Notes: generated by a model from the sequence alone, not told the origin. DNA of 64,000 nucleotides from Reticulitermes speratus (GCA_021186555.1 JAJKFL010000039.1:43068597-43132596); one strand, 5' to 3'. Positions 34,366-46,755 are shown, numbered from the stretch's first letter. Translations and numbers: made by a program.

Positions 34366-34575
34366 ACCTCAAACCTTGGGTCAGTGTTTGAGCCTCGTCT
34401 GGTCACAGTCAGACGTCGTGCTGGAACAACACGTACACAAGATCGCGAGTGGTGCAGCTGACTTTGCACGGCGCTCCTTACTGTTACAATGTCGTGCGGC
34501 TTTAACATACACACGTAAATGTACGTTAGTGCTGTACAGCGTTGTGTGCAGATGTGGAGATGAGCTGAAGGTACA

Positions 34576-34872
34576 GCAGTACCATTACAGGTCTGGACAG
34601 GCCCTGAGGGTTCCAGGAGGTTGAGGCTCACAGATTTATAGACAGTAGGCACATGAAGGTGGTAAGGTTGTCAGCCCTACGCACCGACCGCCTTTACCCC
34701 CCAGGAAATATACCTGGTACTCATTTCTGTTAGAGGCTGAGTCGACCCCAGGGCCATAGTGCGACCGGAAGGATTATGTCAATGAAAAATTGTAATGACA
34801 CCATCGGGAATCGAACCCGCGACCTTCCGGCTTGTAGCGCAGTGCGTCAAGCAACTGCGCCACCGCGTGACC
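34576..34872 (-). mobile_element. tRNA-derived SINE, family 1, minus strand
   Basis: Same layout as 17303-17626: GGTTCCAGGAGGTTGAGGCT near the tail, GGGAATCGAACCCGCGACCT (B box complement) and head complement CAACTGCGCCACCGCGTGAC. Confidence 0.88.
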
Positions 34873-34956
34873 CAAATTGTATTTAGGGCCGTACGTAAAG
34901 TGTGGCTCGCATTGCACCGATTGTCACGAAGCCCAAAATGGCGTTACGTGGTGACA

Positions 34957-35045
34957 CTAACTAACTAACTAACTAACTCATGTAGCACAGTCTTCTGAGA
35001 AGCTAACACGTCGTCAGCTAGTCAAGATGGTCAAGTTAGAGTCTT
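34957..35045 (-). mobile_element. LINE 3' UTR end with (CTAA)n, minus strand
   Basis: CTAACTAACTAACTAACTCA followed by GCACAGTCTTCTGAGAAGCT and GTCGTCAGCTAGTCAAG, the complement of the LINE 3' UTR at 16410-16511. It is truncated after about 90 bp. Confidence 0.75.
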
Positions 35046-35425
35046 AGGTCACGTTACGACTGACAGTTGGTCAGTCCCACACTCAGGCAGTCACTCGGTC
35101 AGTCAGCCGGTCGGTCAGTCCGTCACTCGGTCAGTCAGCCGGTCGGTCAGTCACTCAAGCAGTCAGTTGTTCGATCAATCAGCTAGCCAGTTGGTCGGTC
35201 AGTCAGTTAGTCAGTCAGCCAGTCGGTCGGTCAGTCTCTCACTGAGGCAGTCAGTCGGTCAGCTAGTTAGTCAGCCGGCCAATCGGTCAGTCAGTCAGTC
35301 GGTTAGTCAGTCAGTGTTGGTGTCGACCCCTCCTGCTACTCCTGACCACATATCAGTCTCTGAGCCGGTCTGGACATTTCGAAGTGCCCCTGCCGAGAAT
35401 CGAACGCCGGACAGTACAGTTCATG
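35046..35425 (-). mobile_element. SINE-like repeat with (CAGT/CGGT)n expansion
   Basis: 35085-35320 is a degenerate CAGT/CGGT/CAGC tract. It is followed by GTGTCGACCCCTCCTGCTAC, the shared family core also present in complement at 20-62, and a tRNA-like B box complement GAGAATCGAACGCC. This gives a minus-strand SINE with a tetranucleotide expansion in its 3' part. Confidence 0.65.
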
Positions 35426-35460
35426 GCCTAGTTAGAATGTAATTCAGTTGCACTGTGAAG

Positions 35461-36384
35461 CTTCAGCAGGTACAGCTATCCTGACGCACTTCAGCAGGTA
35501 CAGCTGTCCTGACGCACTTCAGCAGGTACAGCTGTCCTGACACACATCAGCAGGTACAGCTGTCCTGACACACATCAGCAGGTACAGCTGTCCTGACACA
35601 CTTCAGCAGGTACAGCTGCCCTGACGCACATCAGCAGGTACAGCTGTCCTGACCACACATCAGCAGGTACAGCTGTCCTGACGCACTTCAGCAGGTACAG
35701 CTGTCCTGACGCACTTCAGCAGGTACAGCTGTCCTGACGCACTTCAGCAGGTACAGCTGTCCTGACACACATCAGCAGGTACAGCTGTCCTGACGCACTT
35801 CAGCAGGTACAGCTGTCCTGACGCACTTCAGCAGGTACAGCTGTCCTGACGCACTCAGCAGGTACAGCTGTCCTGACCACATCAGCAGGTACAGCTGTCC
35901 TGACGCACTTCAGCAGGTACAGCTGTCCTGACACACTTCAGCAGGTACAGCTGTCCTGACGCACTTCAGCAGGTACAGCTGTCCTGACACACATCAGCAG
36001 GTACAGCTGTCCTGACGCACTTCAGCAGGTACAGCTGTCCTGACACACTTCAGCAGGTACAGCTGTCCTGACACACTTCAGCAGGTACAGCTGTCCTGAC
36101 GCACTTCAGCAGGTACAGCTGTCCTGACGCACTTCAGCAGGTACAGCTGTCCTGACACACATCAGCAGGTACAGCTGTCCTGACACACATCAGCAGGTAC
36201 AGCTGTCCTGACGCACTTCAGCAGGTACAGCTGTCCTGACGCACTTCAGCAGGTACAGCTGTCCTGACGCACTTCAGCAGGTACAGCTGTCCTGACGCAC
36301 TTCAGCAGGTACAGCTGTCCTGACGCACTTCAGCAGGTACAGCTGTCCTGACGCACTTCAGCAGGTACAGCTATCCTGACGCAC
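35461..36384 (+). repeat. 28-bp minisatellite, about 33 copies
   Basis: Unit CAGCAGGTACAGCTGTCCTG plus ACGCACTT. Two variants alternate (ACGCACTT and ACACACAT), in local runs. Single-base slips occur near 35654 and 35870. Confidence 0.96.
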
Positions 36385-36565
36385 TCTTCCTCTCGTAAGC
36401 CAGTACAATAATATAAAATGCATCCGCCACTGATAATACTGACTGACGTGGCAACGTTAAGCCAACACCGCATGAAGTTTCCTTCCCAGTCTCTGACGTC
36501 ACGCTACAGGCAAACTACAGCAATACAGCGTGTCTAGTCGTATTCTGTCGGTAAACCGTTCGAAT

Positions 36566-36880
36566 CTCGAATGATGAAACTTGAACTGTCACAGTACAGG
36601 CGGCTCTTCGCCGAATTCTCACCACGGAGGTACAATTTCGACCTCAGGACATTCTGTTTGGGATTTGTGGTGGACACAGTGGCACAATGACGCTTTTTTC
36701 TCCCAGTACATCAGTTTCCCCTGTCAGTATCATTCCACCAATGCTCTATACTCATCTTCATCTACACGTTGCCCTTACCAGAAGGACAAACAGGCGAAGC
36801 CTGGGAACCTTCCAACAAGCAATGCTATTTTAGAAACCGGGGAACGTTGGTCAGCAAAGTGCTTCTTAATCTCAGTATTT
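36566..36880 (+). mobile_element. SINE family 5
   Basis: Body with TTTCCCCTGTCAGTATCATT, CTCTATACTCATCTTCATCT and GAACGTTGGTCAGCAAAG. Related to 11160-11350, 33335-34110 and the complement at 63225-63510. Confidence 0.65.
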
Positions 36881-37261
36881 TGCAGTTACATGTATTATTG
36901 CATTTCTAATCGGTTCTGTTTGCATTTTTAGTCGATTATGTTGGTATGGAGCTTTCTCGCTGTTTCGGCCAGTGTCTGCCCCCGGCATGTGCTGTGGCCA
37001 TGGCCCGCTGTCAGTCGGCTCGCGGTCGCTTGCTAGTTGTCATGGCAACATGGGATCACCTTTGCCATTTCATTATCTCGCTGTTATGACCAATTACGGA
37101 ATATTAGACTTGTTATTGCAGTGGAATATTTCACGATGACGTCTAGTGTACAAAGTGGCGCATTGTTCTTTGTTACTTCGTAACGTCGCGGGTTGGGAAA
37201 AATTATGCGGGCAGTATACCGTCATGGGGCACACCTTGGTGTGGCAATGTTGCTGACAAAG
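36881..37261. other. No recognisable feature
   Basis: Unique sequence leading into the large 103-bp array. Nothing recognised. Confidence 0.45.
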
Positions 37262-40200
37262 CGAGGTTACGATGGGCTGGGTATGTAGCTAGGATGGATA
37301 TTACGTAGCGAGGAACTGTGTGATCTATACAGGTCAAATGGTGTTGATTATGGTAGTGAAATGTAGGAGGTTACGGTGGGCTGGGTATGTAGCTAGGATG
37401 GATATTACATAGCGAGGAACTGTGTGATATATACAGGTCAGCTGGTGTTGTTATGGTAGTGAAAGTAGAAGGTTACGATGGGCTGGGTATGTAGCTAGGA
37501 TGGATATTACGTAGCGAGGAACTGTGTGATCTATACAGGTCAGCTGGTGTTGTTATGGTAGTGAAATGTAGGAGGTTACGATGGGCTGGGTATGTAGCTA
37601 GGATGGATATTACGTAGCGAGGAACTGTGTGATCTATACAGGTCAGCTGGTGTTGTTATGGTAGTGAAATGTAGGAGGTTACGATGGGCTGGGTATGTAG
37701 CTAGGATGGATATTACGTAGCGAGGAACTGTGTGATCTATACAGGTCAGCTGGTGTTGTTATGGTAGTGAAAAGTAGAAGGTTACGATGGGCTGGGTATG
37801 TAGCTAGGATGGATATTACGTAGCGAGGAACTGTGTGATCTATACAGGTCAGCTGGTGTTGTTATGGTAGTGAAATGTAGGAGGTTACGATGGGCTGGGT
37901 ATGTAGCTAGGATGGATATTACGTAGCGAGGAACTGTGTGATCTATACAGGTCAGCTGTGTGTTGTTATGGTAGTGAAAAGTAGAAGGTTACGATGGGCT
38001 GGGTATGTAGCTAGGATGGATATTACGTAGCGAGGAACTGTGTGATCTATACAGGTCAGCTGGTGTTGTTATGGTAGTGAAATGTAGGAGGTTACGATGG
38101 GCTGGGTATGTAGCTAGGATGGATATTACGTAGCGAGGAACTGTGTGATCTATACAGGTCAGCTGGTGTTGTTATGGTAGTGAAATGTAGGAGGTTACGA
38201 TGGGCTGGGTATGTAGCTAGGATGGATATTACGTAGCGAGTAACTGTGTGATCTATACAGGTCAGCTGGTGTTGTTATGGTAGTGAAAAGTAGAAGGTTA
38301 CGAATGGGCTGGGTATGTAGCTAGGATGGATATTACGTAGCGAGGAACTGTGTGATCTATACAGGTCAGCTGGTGTTGTTATGGTAGTGAAATGTAGGAG
38401 GTTACGATGGGCTGGGTATGTAGCTAGGATGGATATTACGTAGCGAGGAACTGTGTGATCTATACAGGTCAGCTGGTGTTGTTAGGGTAGTGAAATGTAG
38501 AGGTTACGATGGGCTGGGTATGTAGCTAGGATGGATTGTTACATAGCGAGGAACTGTGTGATCTATACAGGTCAGCTGGTGTTGTTATGGTAGTGAAATG
38601 TGGGAGGTTACGATGGCTGGTTATGTACTCAGTAATGGATTTACAGTAGCAGGCACTGAGTGATACTATACAGTCACATGGTGTTAGGTAGTGAAAGTAG
38701 GGAGTGTATACGATGGGCTGGTATGTACTAGGATGAATTACGTAGCGAGAACGTTGTGAATCTTACAGTTCAGCTAGGTTTTTTGGTAAGTGAAAGTGAG
38801 GTTACGATGGTCTGGTATGTACAGATGTAGTCATTAGTGGAGGAACTGTGTTCTATTACAGGCAGCTGGTTGTTATGTAGTGAAATGTGTAGATGGTCCG
38901 AGGGCTAGGTATGTCAGCTAGTGGGATACTATTCTAGCGAAGACACGTGTGATCTATACAGTTTCAGCTGGTGTGTTAGTGTGAAATTAGGAGGTTACGA
39001 TGGGCTGGTATGTAGCTAGGATGGATTATAGCGAGGAACAGTGTAGTCTATACAGGCAGCTGGTGTTGTTAATGTGTGAAATGTGGAGGTTACGATGGGC
39101 TGGGTATGTAGCTAGGATGGATATACGTAGCGAGGAACTGTGTGATCTATACAGGTCACTGGTGTTGTTATATGTAGTGAAATGTGGAGGTTACGATGGG
39201 CTGGGTATGTAGCTAGGATGGATATACGTAGCGAGGAACTGTGTGATCTATACAGGTCAGCTGGTGTTGTTATGGTAGTGAAAAGTGGAGGTTACGATGG
39301 GCTGGGTATGTAGCTAGATGGATTTACTAGCGAGGAACTGTGTGATCTATACAGGTCAGCTGGTGTTGTTATGGTAGTGAAATGTGGGAGGTTACGATGG
39401 GCTGGGTATGTAGCTAGGATGGATACTACGTAGCGAGGAACTGTGTGATCTATACAGGTCAGCTGGTGTTGTTATGTAGTGAAATGTAGAGGTTACGATG
39501 GGCTGGGTATGTAGCTAGGATGGATATACGTAGCGAGGAACTGTGTGATCTATACAGGTCAGCTGGTGTTGTTATGGTAGTGAAATGTAGGAGGTTACGA
39601 TGGGCTGGGTATGTAGCTAGATGGATTTACTAGCGAGGAACTGTGTGATCTATACAGGTCAGCTGGTGTTGTTATGGTAGTGAAATGTAGGAGGTTACGA
39701 TGGGCTGGGTATGTAGCTAGGATGGATATTACGTAGCGAGGAACTGTGTGATCTATACAGGTCAGCTGGTGTTGTTATGGTAGTGAAATGTAGGAGGTTA
39801 CGATGGGCTGGGTATGTAGCTAGATGGATATTACATAGCGAGGAACTGTGTGATCTATACAGGTCAGCTGGTGTTGTTATGGTAGTGAAATGTGGAGGTT
39901 ACGATGGGCTGGGTATGTAGCTAGGATGGATATTACGTAGCGAGGAACTGTGTGATCTATACAGGTCAGCTGGTGTTGTTATGGTAGTGAAAATGTGGAG
40001 GTTACGATGGGCTGGGTATGTAGCTAGAATGGATATTACTAGCGAGGAACTGTGTGATCTATACAGGTCAGCTGGTGTTGTTATGGTAGTGAAATGTAGG
40101 AGGTTACGATGGGCTGGGTATGTAGCTAGATGGATGTTACATAGCGAGGAACTGTGTGATCTATACAGGTCAGCTGGTGTTGTTATGGTAGTGAAATGTG

Positions 40201-42290
40201 GGAGGTTACGATGGGCTGGGTATGTAGCTAGGATGGATATTACATAGCGAGGAACTGTGTGATCTATACAGGTCAGCTGGTGTTGTTGTGGTAGTGAAAT
40301 GTGGGAGGTTATGATGGGTTGGGTATGTAGCTAGAATGGATGTTACATAGCGAGGAACTGTGTGATCTATACAGGTCAGCTGGTGTTGTTATGGTAGTGA
40401 AATGTGGGAGGTTACGATGGGCTGGGTATGTAGCTAGGATGGATATTACATAGCGAGGAACTGTGTGATCTATACAGGTCAGCTGGTGTTGTTGTGGTAG
40501 TGAAATGTGGGAGGTTACGATGGGCTGGGTTTGTAGCTAGGATGGATACTACGTAGCGAGGAACTGTGTGATCTATACAGGTCAGCTGGTGTTGTTATGG
40601 TAGTGAAATGTGGGAGGTTACGATGGGCTGGGTATGTAGCTAGGATGGATATTACATAGCGAGGAACTGTGTGATCTATACAGGTCAGCTGGTGTTGTTA
40701 TGGTAGTGAAATGTGGGAGGTTACGATGGGCTGGGTATGTAGCTAGGATGGATATTACGTAGCGAGGAACTGTGTGATCTATACAGGTCAGCTGGTGTTG
40801 TTATGGTAGTGAAATGTGGGAGGTTACGATGGGCTGGGTATGTAGCTAGGATGGATACTACGTAGCGAGGAACTGTGTGATCTATACAGGTCAGCTGGTG
40901 TTGTTATCGTAGTGAAATGTGGGAGGTTACGATGGGCTGGGTATGTAGCTAGAATGGATATTACATAGCGAGGAACTGTGTGATCTATACAGGTGAGTTG
41001 GTGTTGTTAGGGTAGTGAAATGTGGGAGGTTACGATGGGCTGGGTATGTAGCTAGGATGGATATTACATAGCGAGGAACTGTGTGATCTATACAGGTCAG
41101 CTGGTGTTGTTAGGGTAGTGAAATGTGGGAGGTTATGATGGGCTGGGTATGTAGCTAGAATGGATGTTACATAGCGAGGAACTGTGTGATCTATACAGGT
41201 CAGCTGGTGTTGTTAGGGTAGTGCAATGTAGGAGGTTACGATGGGCTGGGTATGTAGCTAGGATGGATATTACGTAGCGAGGAACTGTGTGATCTATACA
41301 GGTCAGCTGGTGTTGTTAGGGTAGTGCAATGTAGGAGGTTACGATGGGCTGGGTATGTAGCTAGGATGGATATTACGTAGCGAGGAACTGTGTGATCTAT
41401 ACAGGTCAGCTGGTGTTGTTATGGTAGTGAAATGTGGGAGGTTACGATGGGCTGGGTATGTAGCTAGGATGGATATTACGTAGCGAGGAACTGTGTGATC
41501 TATACAGGTCAGCTGGTGTTGTTATGGTAGTGAAATGTGGGAGGTTACGATGGGCTGGGTATGTAGCTAGGATGGATATTACGTAGCGAGGAACTGTGTG
41601 ATCTATACAGGTCAGCTGGTGTTGTTATGGTAGTGAAATGTGGGAGGTTATGATGGGCTGGGTATGTAGCTAGGATGGATATTACGTAGCGAGGAACTGT
41701 GTGATCTATACAGGTCAGCTGGTGTTGTTAGGGTAGTGCAATGTAGGAGGTTACGATGGGCTGGGTATGTAGCTAGGATGGATATTACGTAGCGAGGAAC
41801 TGTGTGATCTATACAGGTCAGCTGGTGTTGTTATGGTAGTGAAATGTGGGAGGTTATGATGGGCTGGGTATGTAGCTAGGATGGATATTACGTAGCGAGG
41901 AACTGTGTGATCTATACAGGTCAGCTGCTGTTGTTATGGTAGTGAAATGTGGGAGGTTACGATGGGCTGGGTATGTAGCTAGGATGGATATTACGTAGCG
42001 AGGAACTGTGTGATCTATACAGGTCAGCTGGTGTTGTTATGGTAGTGAAATGTGGGAGGTTATGATGGGCTGGGTATGTAGCTAGGATGGATATTACGTA
42101 GCGAGGAACTGTGTGATCTATACAGGTCAGCTGGTGTTGTTATGGTAGTGAAATGTGGGAGGTTATGATGGGCTGGGTATGTAGCTAGGATGGATATTAC
42201 GTAGCGAGGAACTGTGTGATCTATACAGGTCAGCTGCTGTTGTTATGGTAGTGAAATGTGGGAGGTTACGATGGGCTGGGTATGTAGAAA
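37262..42290 (+). repeat. 103-bp satellite of LINE coding origin, about 49 copies
   Basis: Five kilobases of a 102-104-bp unit (GGTTACGATGGGCTGGGTAT...TATGGTAGTGAAATGTAG). Translation gives EELCDLYRSAGVV, VVKCGRLRWAGYVARMDI, homologous to NEELNDLY...[15 protein letters not shown] of the LINE fragment at 14841-16380. Units before about 38500 mostly have AAATGTAGGAGG or AAAAGTAGAAGG; those after about 40190 mostly AAATGTGGGAGG. From about 38590 to 38990 the copies are riddled with single-base indels. No flanking LINE sequence remains. Confidence 0.93.
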
Positions 42291-42329
42291 TGTGTGTAGA
42301 ATTGCTTGCGGATGACGTAGGTATTTGAG

Positions 42330-42425
42330 GCCTTCACTGTTCTGGGATATTACGCGGCATTATTTGATTGTTGGTTACCGACGTTTCGGAACAACCTTTC
42401 TGTCCCATCTTCAAGGTTTAAGCAT
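42330..42425 (-). mobile_element. Solo half of a foldback element with hammerhead-like core
   Basis: GTTCTGGGATATTACGCGGC and ACCGACGTTTCGGAACAACC match the left arm of the foldback at 30352. Complement gives CTTGAAGATGGGAC..GAAACGTCGGTA. The second arm is absent. Confidence 0.7.
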
Positions 42426-43960
42426 TCTATGAAGTATGTATTTGTAATGCAGCTGCTTTGAAGGATGTGAGAATAACATGGAGATGCATATTAGGAATTT
42501 GTGTTGTTGGGATGTGAGTGGATCGAACTGGCTCACGAACGTGTGTAGTGATAGGCCGTGATATTAGTAGGGTTCTGCTACCACAGTGCTGTGTGTATGA
42601 CGTCATCATGACGTGATTGTCTCGCCGTGTCGCGCTGTGTTGACAGAACAACTGCATACTGTACTTAATACACTCATGCACTCTGCTCTCACATGTCAGT
42701 ACAGTTGTACCGACAGCCGAATACAGCTGTCAATGTCGTCTCTGATAACAGTGGTGTAAAATTATGTTTATTGTTCATATTGTATGCGTCGTTTAAACAT
42801 CCACAGTTTCGAAAATATAGGTTTTGGGCCGTTTTGGGGCTTCGTATCTGGTTTCAGGTTTCATTTCCATGGTGTGTGTGCCTGTAGCGGTTTTGACGTT
42901 CCGCCATTTCCTTGCTGCACAACAAATGTGTTTGTAACGCTGTTGCCCGCTCCGTCGGCCCAAAACACATCTTGTGGCTCTTCTCTTGTTCGCGATTTGC
43001 ATAAAATTTGTTATAATTTTATGTTTCAGATGAGCGGATGTAGTCGTTGCGCTTTAAGGTACTGCGCCATGTTGTTTCGCCACTCAGTTTCTTAGCAACG
43101 GTCGTACAGCCGTCGCAGAGGCAGCATTTCCTCCGTCACTCTCTGCTAGTTCCCATTCACCACCAACCACTCACCATCGCCCATCGTCTCACTGCAGCTG
43201 TGCTAAGCAAGGAAATACCAAAGTAAATCTTGAGGGGTAAGTGCAGATTGCATTATCACGCTTAGCTCTGATTGACGTTAAAATTTAATTTTGAAACCTT
43301 GTTGAAAATTTCTTGTAACTTTGGGTTTCACTTTCGGTTGTTGGCTGTTCTTGTCAGAAGCCTGCGGGCCGTCAAACAGAGCAGTGCGTTGTTTGTAGAG
43401 GGGTTGTGCTAAAGATGCGTTGTGTTGAGGAGCCTGAAGCTGCGTCCGCATTAGTAAATATTGTTGTTGTGTGTTGAATGTGAAAATTCAACCTACAAAT
43501 TTTCGCCGCACGATAAATGTTGTTGCTACATAAAAATTTGCGTTGTGCGTCAGCGATCAACAGTGCGTTTGTTTAGCGGTGGTTTACTGACCTAGAGACA
43601 TGGATTTGGACAAGGAAGACGTTTTGATACTCATTTAAGGGTACCAAAAACTTCGGGTACTGTGGGATTCAAAATATAAGTTGCATTTTAATCAAATTTA
43701 AAAAAAACGATGCTTGGGACGATTTTGGGAAATCGTTAAAAATTGGTAACAAAGATTCGAAGAAAGAACATGTCAAGCTTACTATAGATTGTTTAGACGA
43801 GAAACGGCGAAAGGAAAAAAAGCAGTAGATTGATAAAGAAGTTTTATCCAATAACGGCTTCATTTTTAAGCTTCTTCTGTTTTTGCTTAATTAAATGACG
43901 CATTGTAACAACAGCAGCACGTGTATTGTTCATTAGCACTGTATCAGAGATGAACAAATA
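42426..43960. other. Low-repeat unique sequence upstream of the transporter gene
   Basis: No array or SINE is recognised. A GG^GTAAGTG sequence at about 43236 after a stretch rich in short CCA/CACC words could be a donor of a non-coding first exon of the SLC20 gene, but nothing confirms it. Small open frames have no recognisable domains. Confidence 0.4.
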
Positions 43961-44032
43961 AAATGTTTGAACTATTTGTACCAACAAAAGCACTAAGACA
44001 GTTTTTTCACTGTTTTCTTTATTATAAGGATG

Positions 44033-44075
44033 CCCCAATACGCATTTCGGCAGTTATTCTGCCATCATCAGGGGG
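44033..44075 (-). ncRNA. Hammerhead-ribozyme-like motif, best match
   Basis: On the minus strand: stem I CCCC (44075-44072), core CTGATGA (44071-44065) which is the canonical CUGAUGA, an extra T (44064), stem II GGCAG/CTGCC with AATAA loop (44063-44049), GAAA (44048-44045), short stem III AT/AT with GCGT loop (44045-44038), T at the cleavage position, then GGGG (44036-44033) closing stem I. Everything except the extra base and short stem III fits the type I hammerhead consensus. Confidence 0.55.
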
Positions 44076-44277
44076 TATTTTAGGTGAGCTTTTATACATA
44101 GACCAATTCTTTGGTTACGTCATAACAGTGAGTCAGTATTTGTTACCACATCGTATAAAATTTTTTGTAAAATTTGTGGTATTGTTAAGCTGCTAAAAGT
44201 TATTAAATTATTAAAACTTATAAAAATTACAATAAATACAAGCAGTATATTATACTATCCTCTATAGTATAATTATA

Positions 44278-44948
44278 TAAACAGGTTGGTGTATATGGGA
44301 AGATATGTACTGTATATAAACTGTATATAAACAGGTTGGTGTATATGGGAAAGGATGTACTGTATATAAACAGGTTGGTGTATATGGGAAGATATGTACT
44401 GTATATAAACTGTATATAAACAGGTTGGTGTATATGGGAAAGGATGTACTGTATATAAACAGGTTGGTGTATATGGGAAGGTATGTACTGTATATAAACT
44501 GTATATAAACAGGTTGGTGTATATGGGAAAGGATGTACTGTATATAAACAGGTTGGTGTATATGGGAAGGTATGTACTGTATATAAACAGGTTGGTGTAT
44601 ATGGGAAGGTATGTACTGTATATAAACTGTATATAAACAGGTTGGTGTATATGGGAAAGGATGTACTGTATATAAACAGGTTGGTGTATATGGGAAGGTA
44701 TGTACTGTATATAAACTGTATATAAACAGGTTGGTGTATATGGGAAAGGATGTACTGTATATAAACAGGTTGGTGTATATGGGAAGGTATGTACTGTATA
44801 TAAACTGTATATAAACAGGTTGGTGTATATGGGAAAGGATGTACTGTATATAAACAGGTTGGTGTATATGGGAAGGTATGTATATAAACTGTATATAAAC
44901 AGGTTGGTGTTATGTGGGAAGATATGTACTGTATATAAACTGTATATG
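44278..44948 (+). repeat. Alternating 39/50-bp higher-order tandem repeat
   Basis: Core ACAGGTTGGTGTATATGGGA plus ...TGTACTGTATATAA. Units of 50 bp (with an extra CTGTATATAAA) alternate with 39-bp units, giving an 89-bp higher-order period repeated about seven times with one 39-39 step near 44580. GAAAGGATG marks the 39-bp type and GAAG(G/A)TATG the 50-bp type. Very AT-rich and stop-free on the minus strand. Confidence 0.95.
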
Positions 44949-46400
44949 AACCTCCACACCCACCCTACCCACTGCAGTCTGTTTTTCTTCTCAATTAATA
45001 AGAACAGAAGTAAAAACCTTTCTAAACAAATAGTTATTTAGAACAAGACAGGCACTGTACATATAAACAAAACACTGAGGCGCGTTCCCGTAACCATTGT
45101 TGCCGTGGAAAAGCAGGAAATTTTACATATTCTGAGTGTGTGTCTGTAGCCTTAGTTATCCAGCATGCAAAGCGCATGCGCCGTATTATATTGTCATCTG
45201 TGGTCTGTCTGGCTGTACCAAGTTTTTCCGCATTATCCCATAAACGGCACGATTTTCGGGAAAATATTATTGAACCTAAAATGTGAGTCTTGGTTTTGTG
45301 TACAACTTTTGTCTGAAACATTTCTCATTTCAAGTACAATTGAGCGAGATATTATCATAAATGTACATAGGTCTCTGTCTTAGTGCATTTTGTTGGTACA
45401 AATAATCCGATTATAAAAAGATGCACGGTGAGTATAAAGTGAAATAAAATGTTATTGATATCAATTTGATGAACTTTACGTGTGGCAACACAAACATTCA
45501 CCAAAAGCACTGCACAGTCACACACACGCCCACACTATTACTATATTTCGGCGCAAATCTCTGATGTATTTTAAAAAAAACCGATAACGAATGGATCGTG
45601 TGCTTTGAATGTCACGAAATTTTTTTGTCTGCTCGTTCATATGCGGCACGCACGTCCACACTGAGATAAATTTGTAAACTCACGCACAAATTCGAGTCAA
45701 AAACAACGCACAACACAAATATCTATTAATGTGGACGCAGCTTAAGGCCTTGTCTGATGTCACGTCTCGATTACGTTCTGTTTCCGTTGTTTCACAGGAT
45801 GTTTAGCTCGGCTGACAGAAGCTCTTAAACCGAGGCTCCGTCTTTCTCCGGAACAGAAGGCCTAAATGCGTTGATATTCGCGGGGAGACTGTTTAACGAC
45901 ACTTCATTGCAACAGGCGGAATCTCGACTCCCTTTTTTGTTTTCTGTTTTTGAAACAAAAAAGGGATAGAGGGGAAGACAGGAATAGAAACTGTTGTTGG
46001 CAAGAAACGAATGAGATGCGAGTATTGTTGTAGTAAACAAAGTATTCAAAAGAAAGAAGTCATTGTTGAAATAATTGTTGCTGATACGTTGTTGTAGAAA
46101 GGGGAAATATTGATCAAAACTGCAAAGGGGAAACGCAGCATTTTCAAAACCTTTTTACTGCAGCAGATTGCAAGGCCTAAATGTTTAACTGAGTGCACAG
46201 TTGTAAAGAGGGGAATAATAATAATAATAAGAAGAAGAAGAGTTCGCGACGTTTTGTTTTGTAATTTATTTTTTGTAACAAGAAGATAAATATTTGCGAA
46301 TTGTTGGGTACTTGTGCGGTACCTGATCTCAAGTACTTAACAAACGAAAGCTCAGGGCAAGGAAAGAAAGCTGTGATATTAGAAGTAAACAAAATGGTTG
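44949..46400. other. Unique sequence, possible 5' regulatory region of the SLC20 gene
   Basis: No array or SINE. A hairpin-forming TCCCTTTTTTGTTT/AAACAAAAAAGGGA lies at 45929-45966. ATA/AGA-type triplet runs occur at 46206-46231. No convincing promoter element can be assigned. Confidence 0.4.
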
Positions 46401-46523
46401 CCGGACTGTGGGGCACATGTGGACCGCAAGTCGTGGATGGCAGGGGTGTCAAACTGAAGACTTTGTAAGGGGGTTAGTGCCGTGGGCCAGGGAGGATTGT
46501 GTGTGTGTGTGTCAGACTGCAGC

Positions 46524-46755
46524 ATGGACGCGGTACTGTCGACATCGCAGAGCCTCTTGTCGATGGAACCATACTCGCCGGAGGTTCTATGGCTCGTCAT
46601 TCTTGGCTTCGTAACGGCGTTCGTGTTGGCGTTCGGAATCGGAGCCAACGATGTTGCCAACTCGTTTGGGACTTCTGTGGGATCAAAAGTACTTACCGTC
46701 AGACAGGCCTGCGTCTTGGCAACAGTGTTCGAAATCGCAGGAGCCGTGTTTATAG
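46524..46755 (+). CDS. SLC20A: SLC20/PiT sodium-phosphate cotransporter, first coding exon
   Basis: Encodes the N-terminus of a type III Na+/inorganic phosphate symporter of the plasma membrane (PiT/SLC20 family, PHO-4 fold). The exon gives 77 codons plus one base. A hydrophobic segment at about residues 22-40 runs into the family signature [16 protein letters not shown] (residues 40-55), which is the transport-core motif of the first inverted repeat. A second hydrophobic stretch follows at about 60-77 ([18 protein letters not shown]). The donor is ATAG^GTAAGT, leaving phase 1. I placed the start at the first Met after a stretch rich in GT dinucleotides. A second in-frame Met at 46563 ([10 protein letters not shown]) aligns better with the usual family N-terminus and may be the true start. 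A TGCAG just before the first ATG could be a splice acceptor for a 5' UTR intron. The family assignment is very secure; the exact start is not. Confidence 0.93.

Noticed and set aside
43200..43240. Non-coding first exon of the SLC20 gene with donor GTAAGTG
   Set aside because: A donor-like word alone is not enough; no promoter or transcript evidence can be seen.
44273..44959. 228-codon minus-strand frame rich in Tyr/Ile/Phe
   Set aside because: Product of the 39/50-bp AT-rich array; it only looks like membrane segments.
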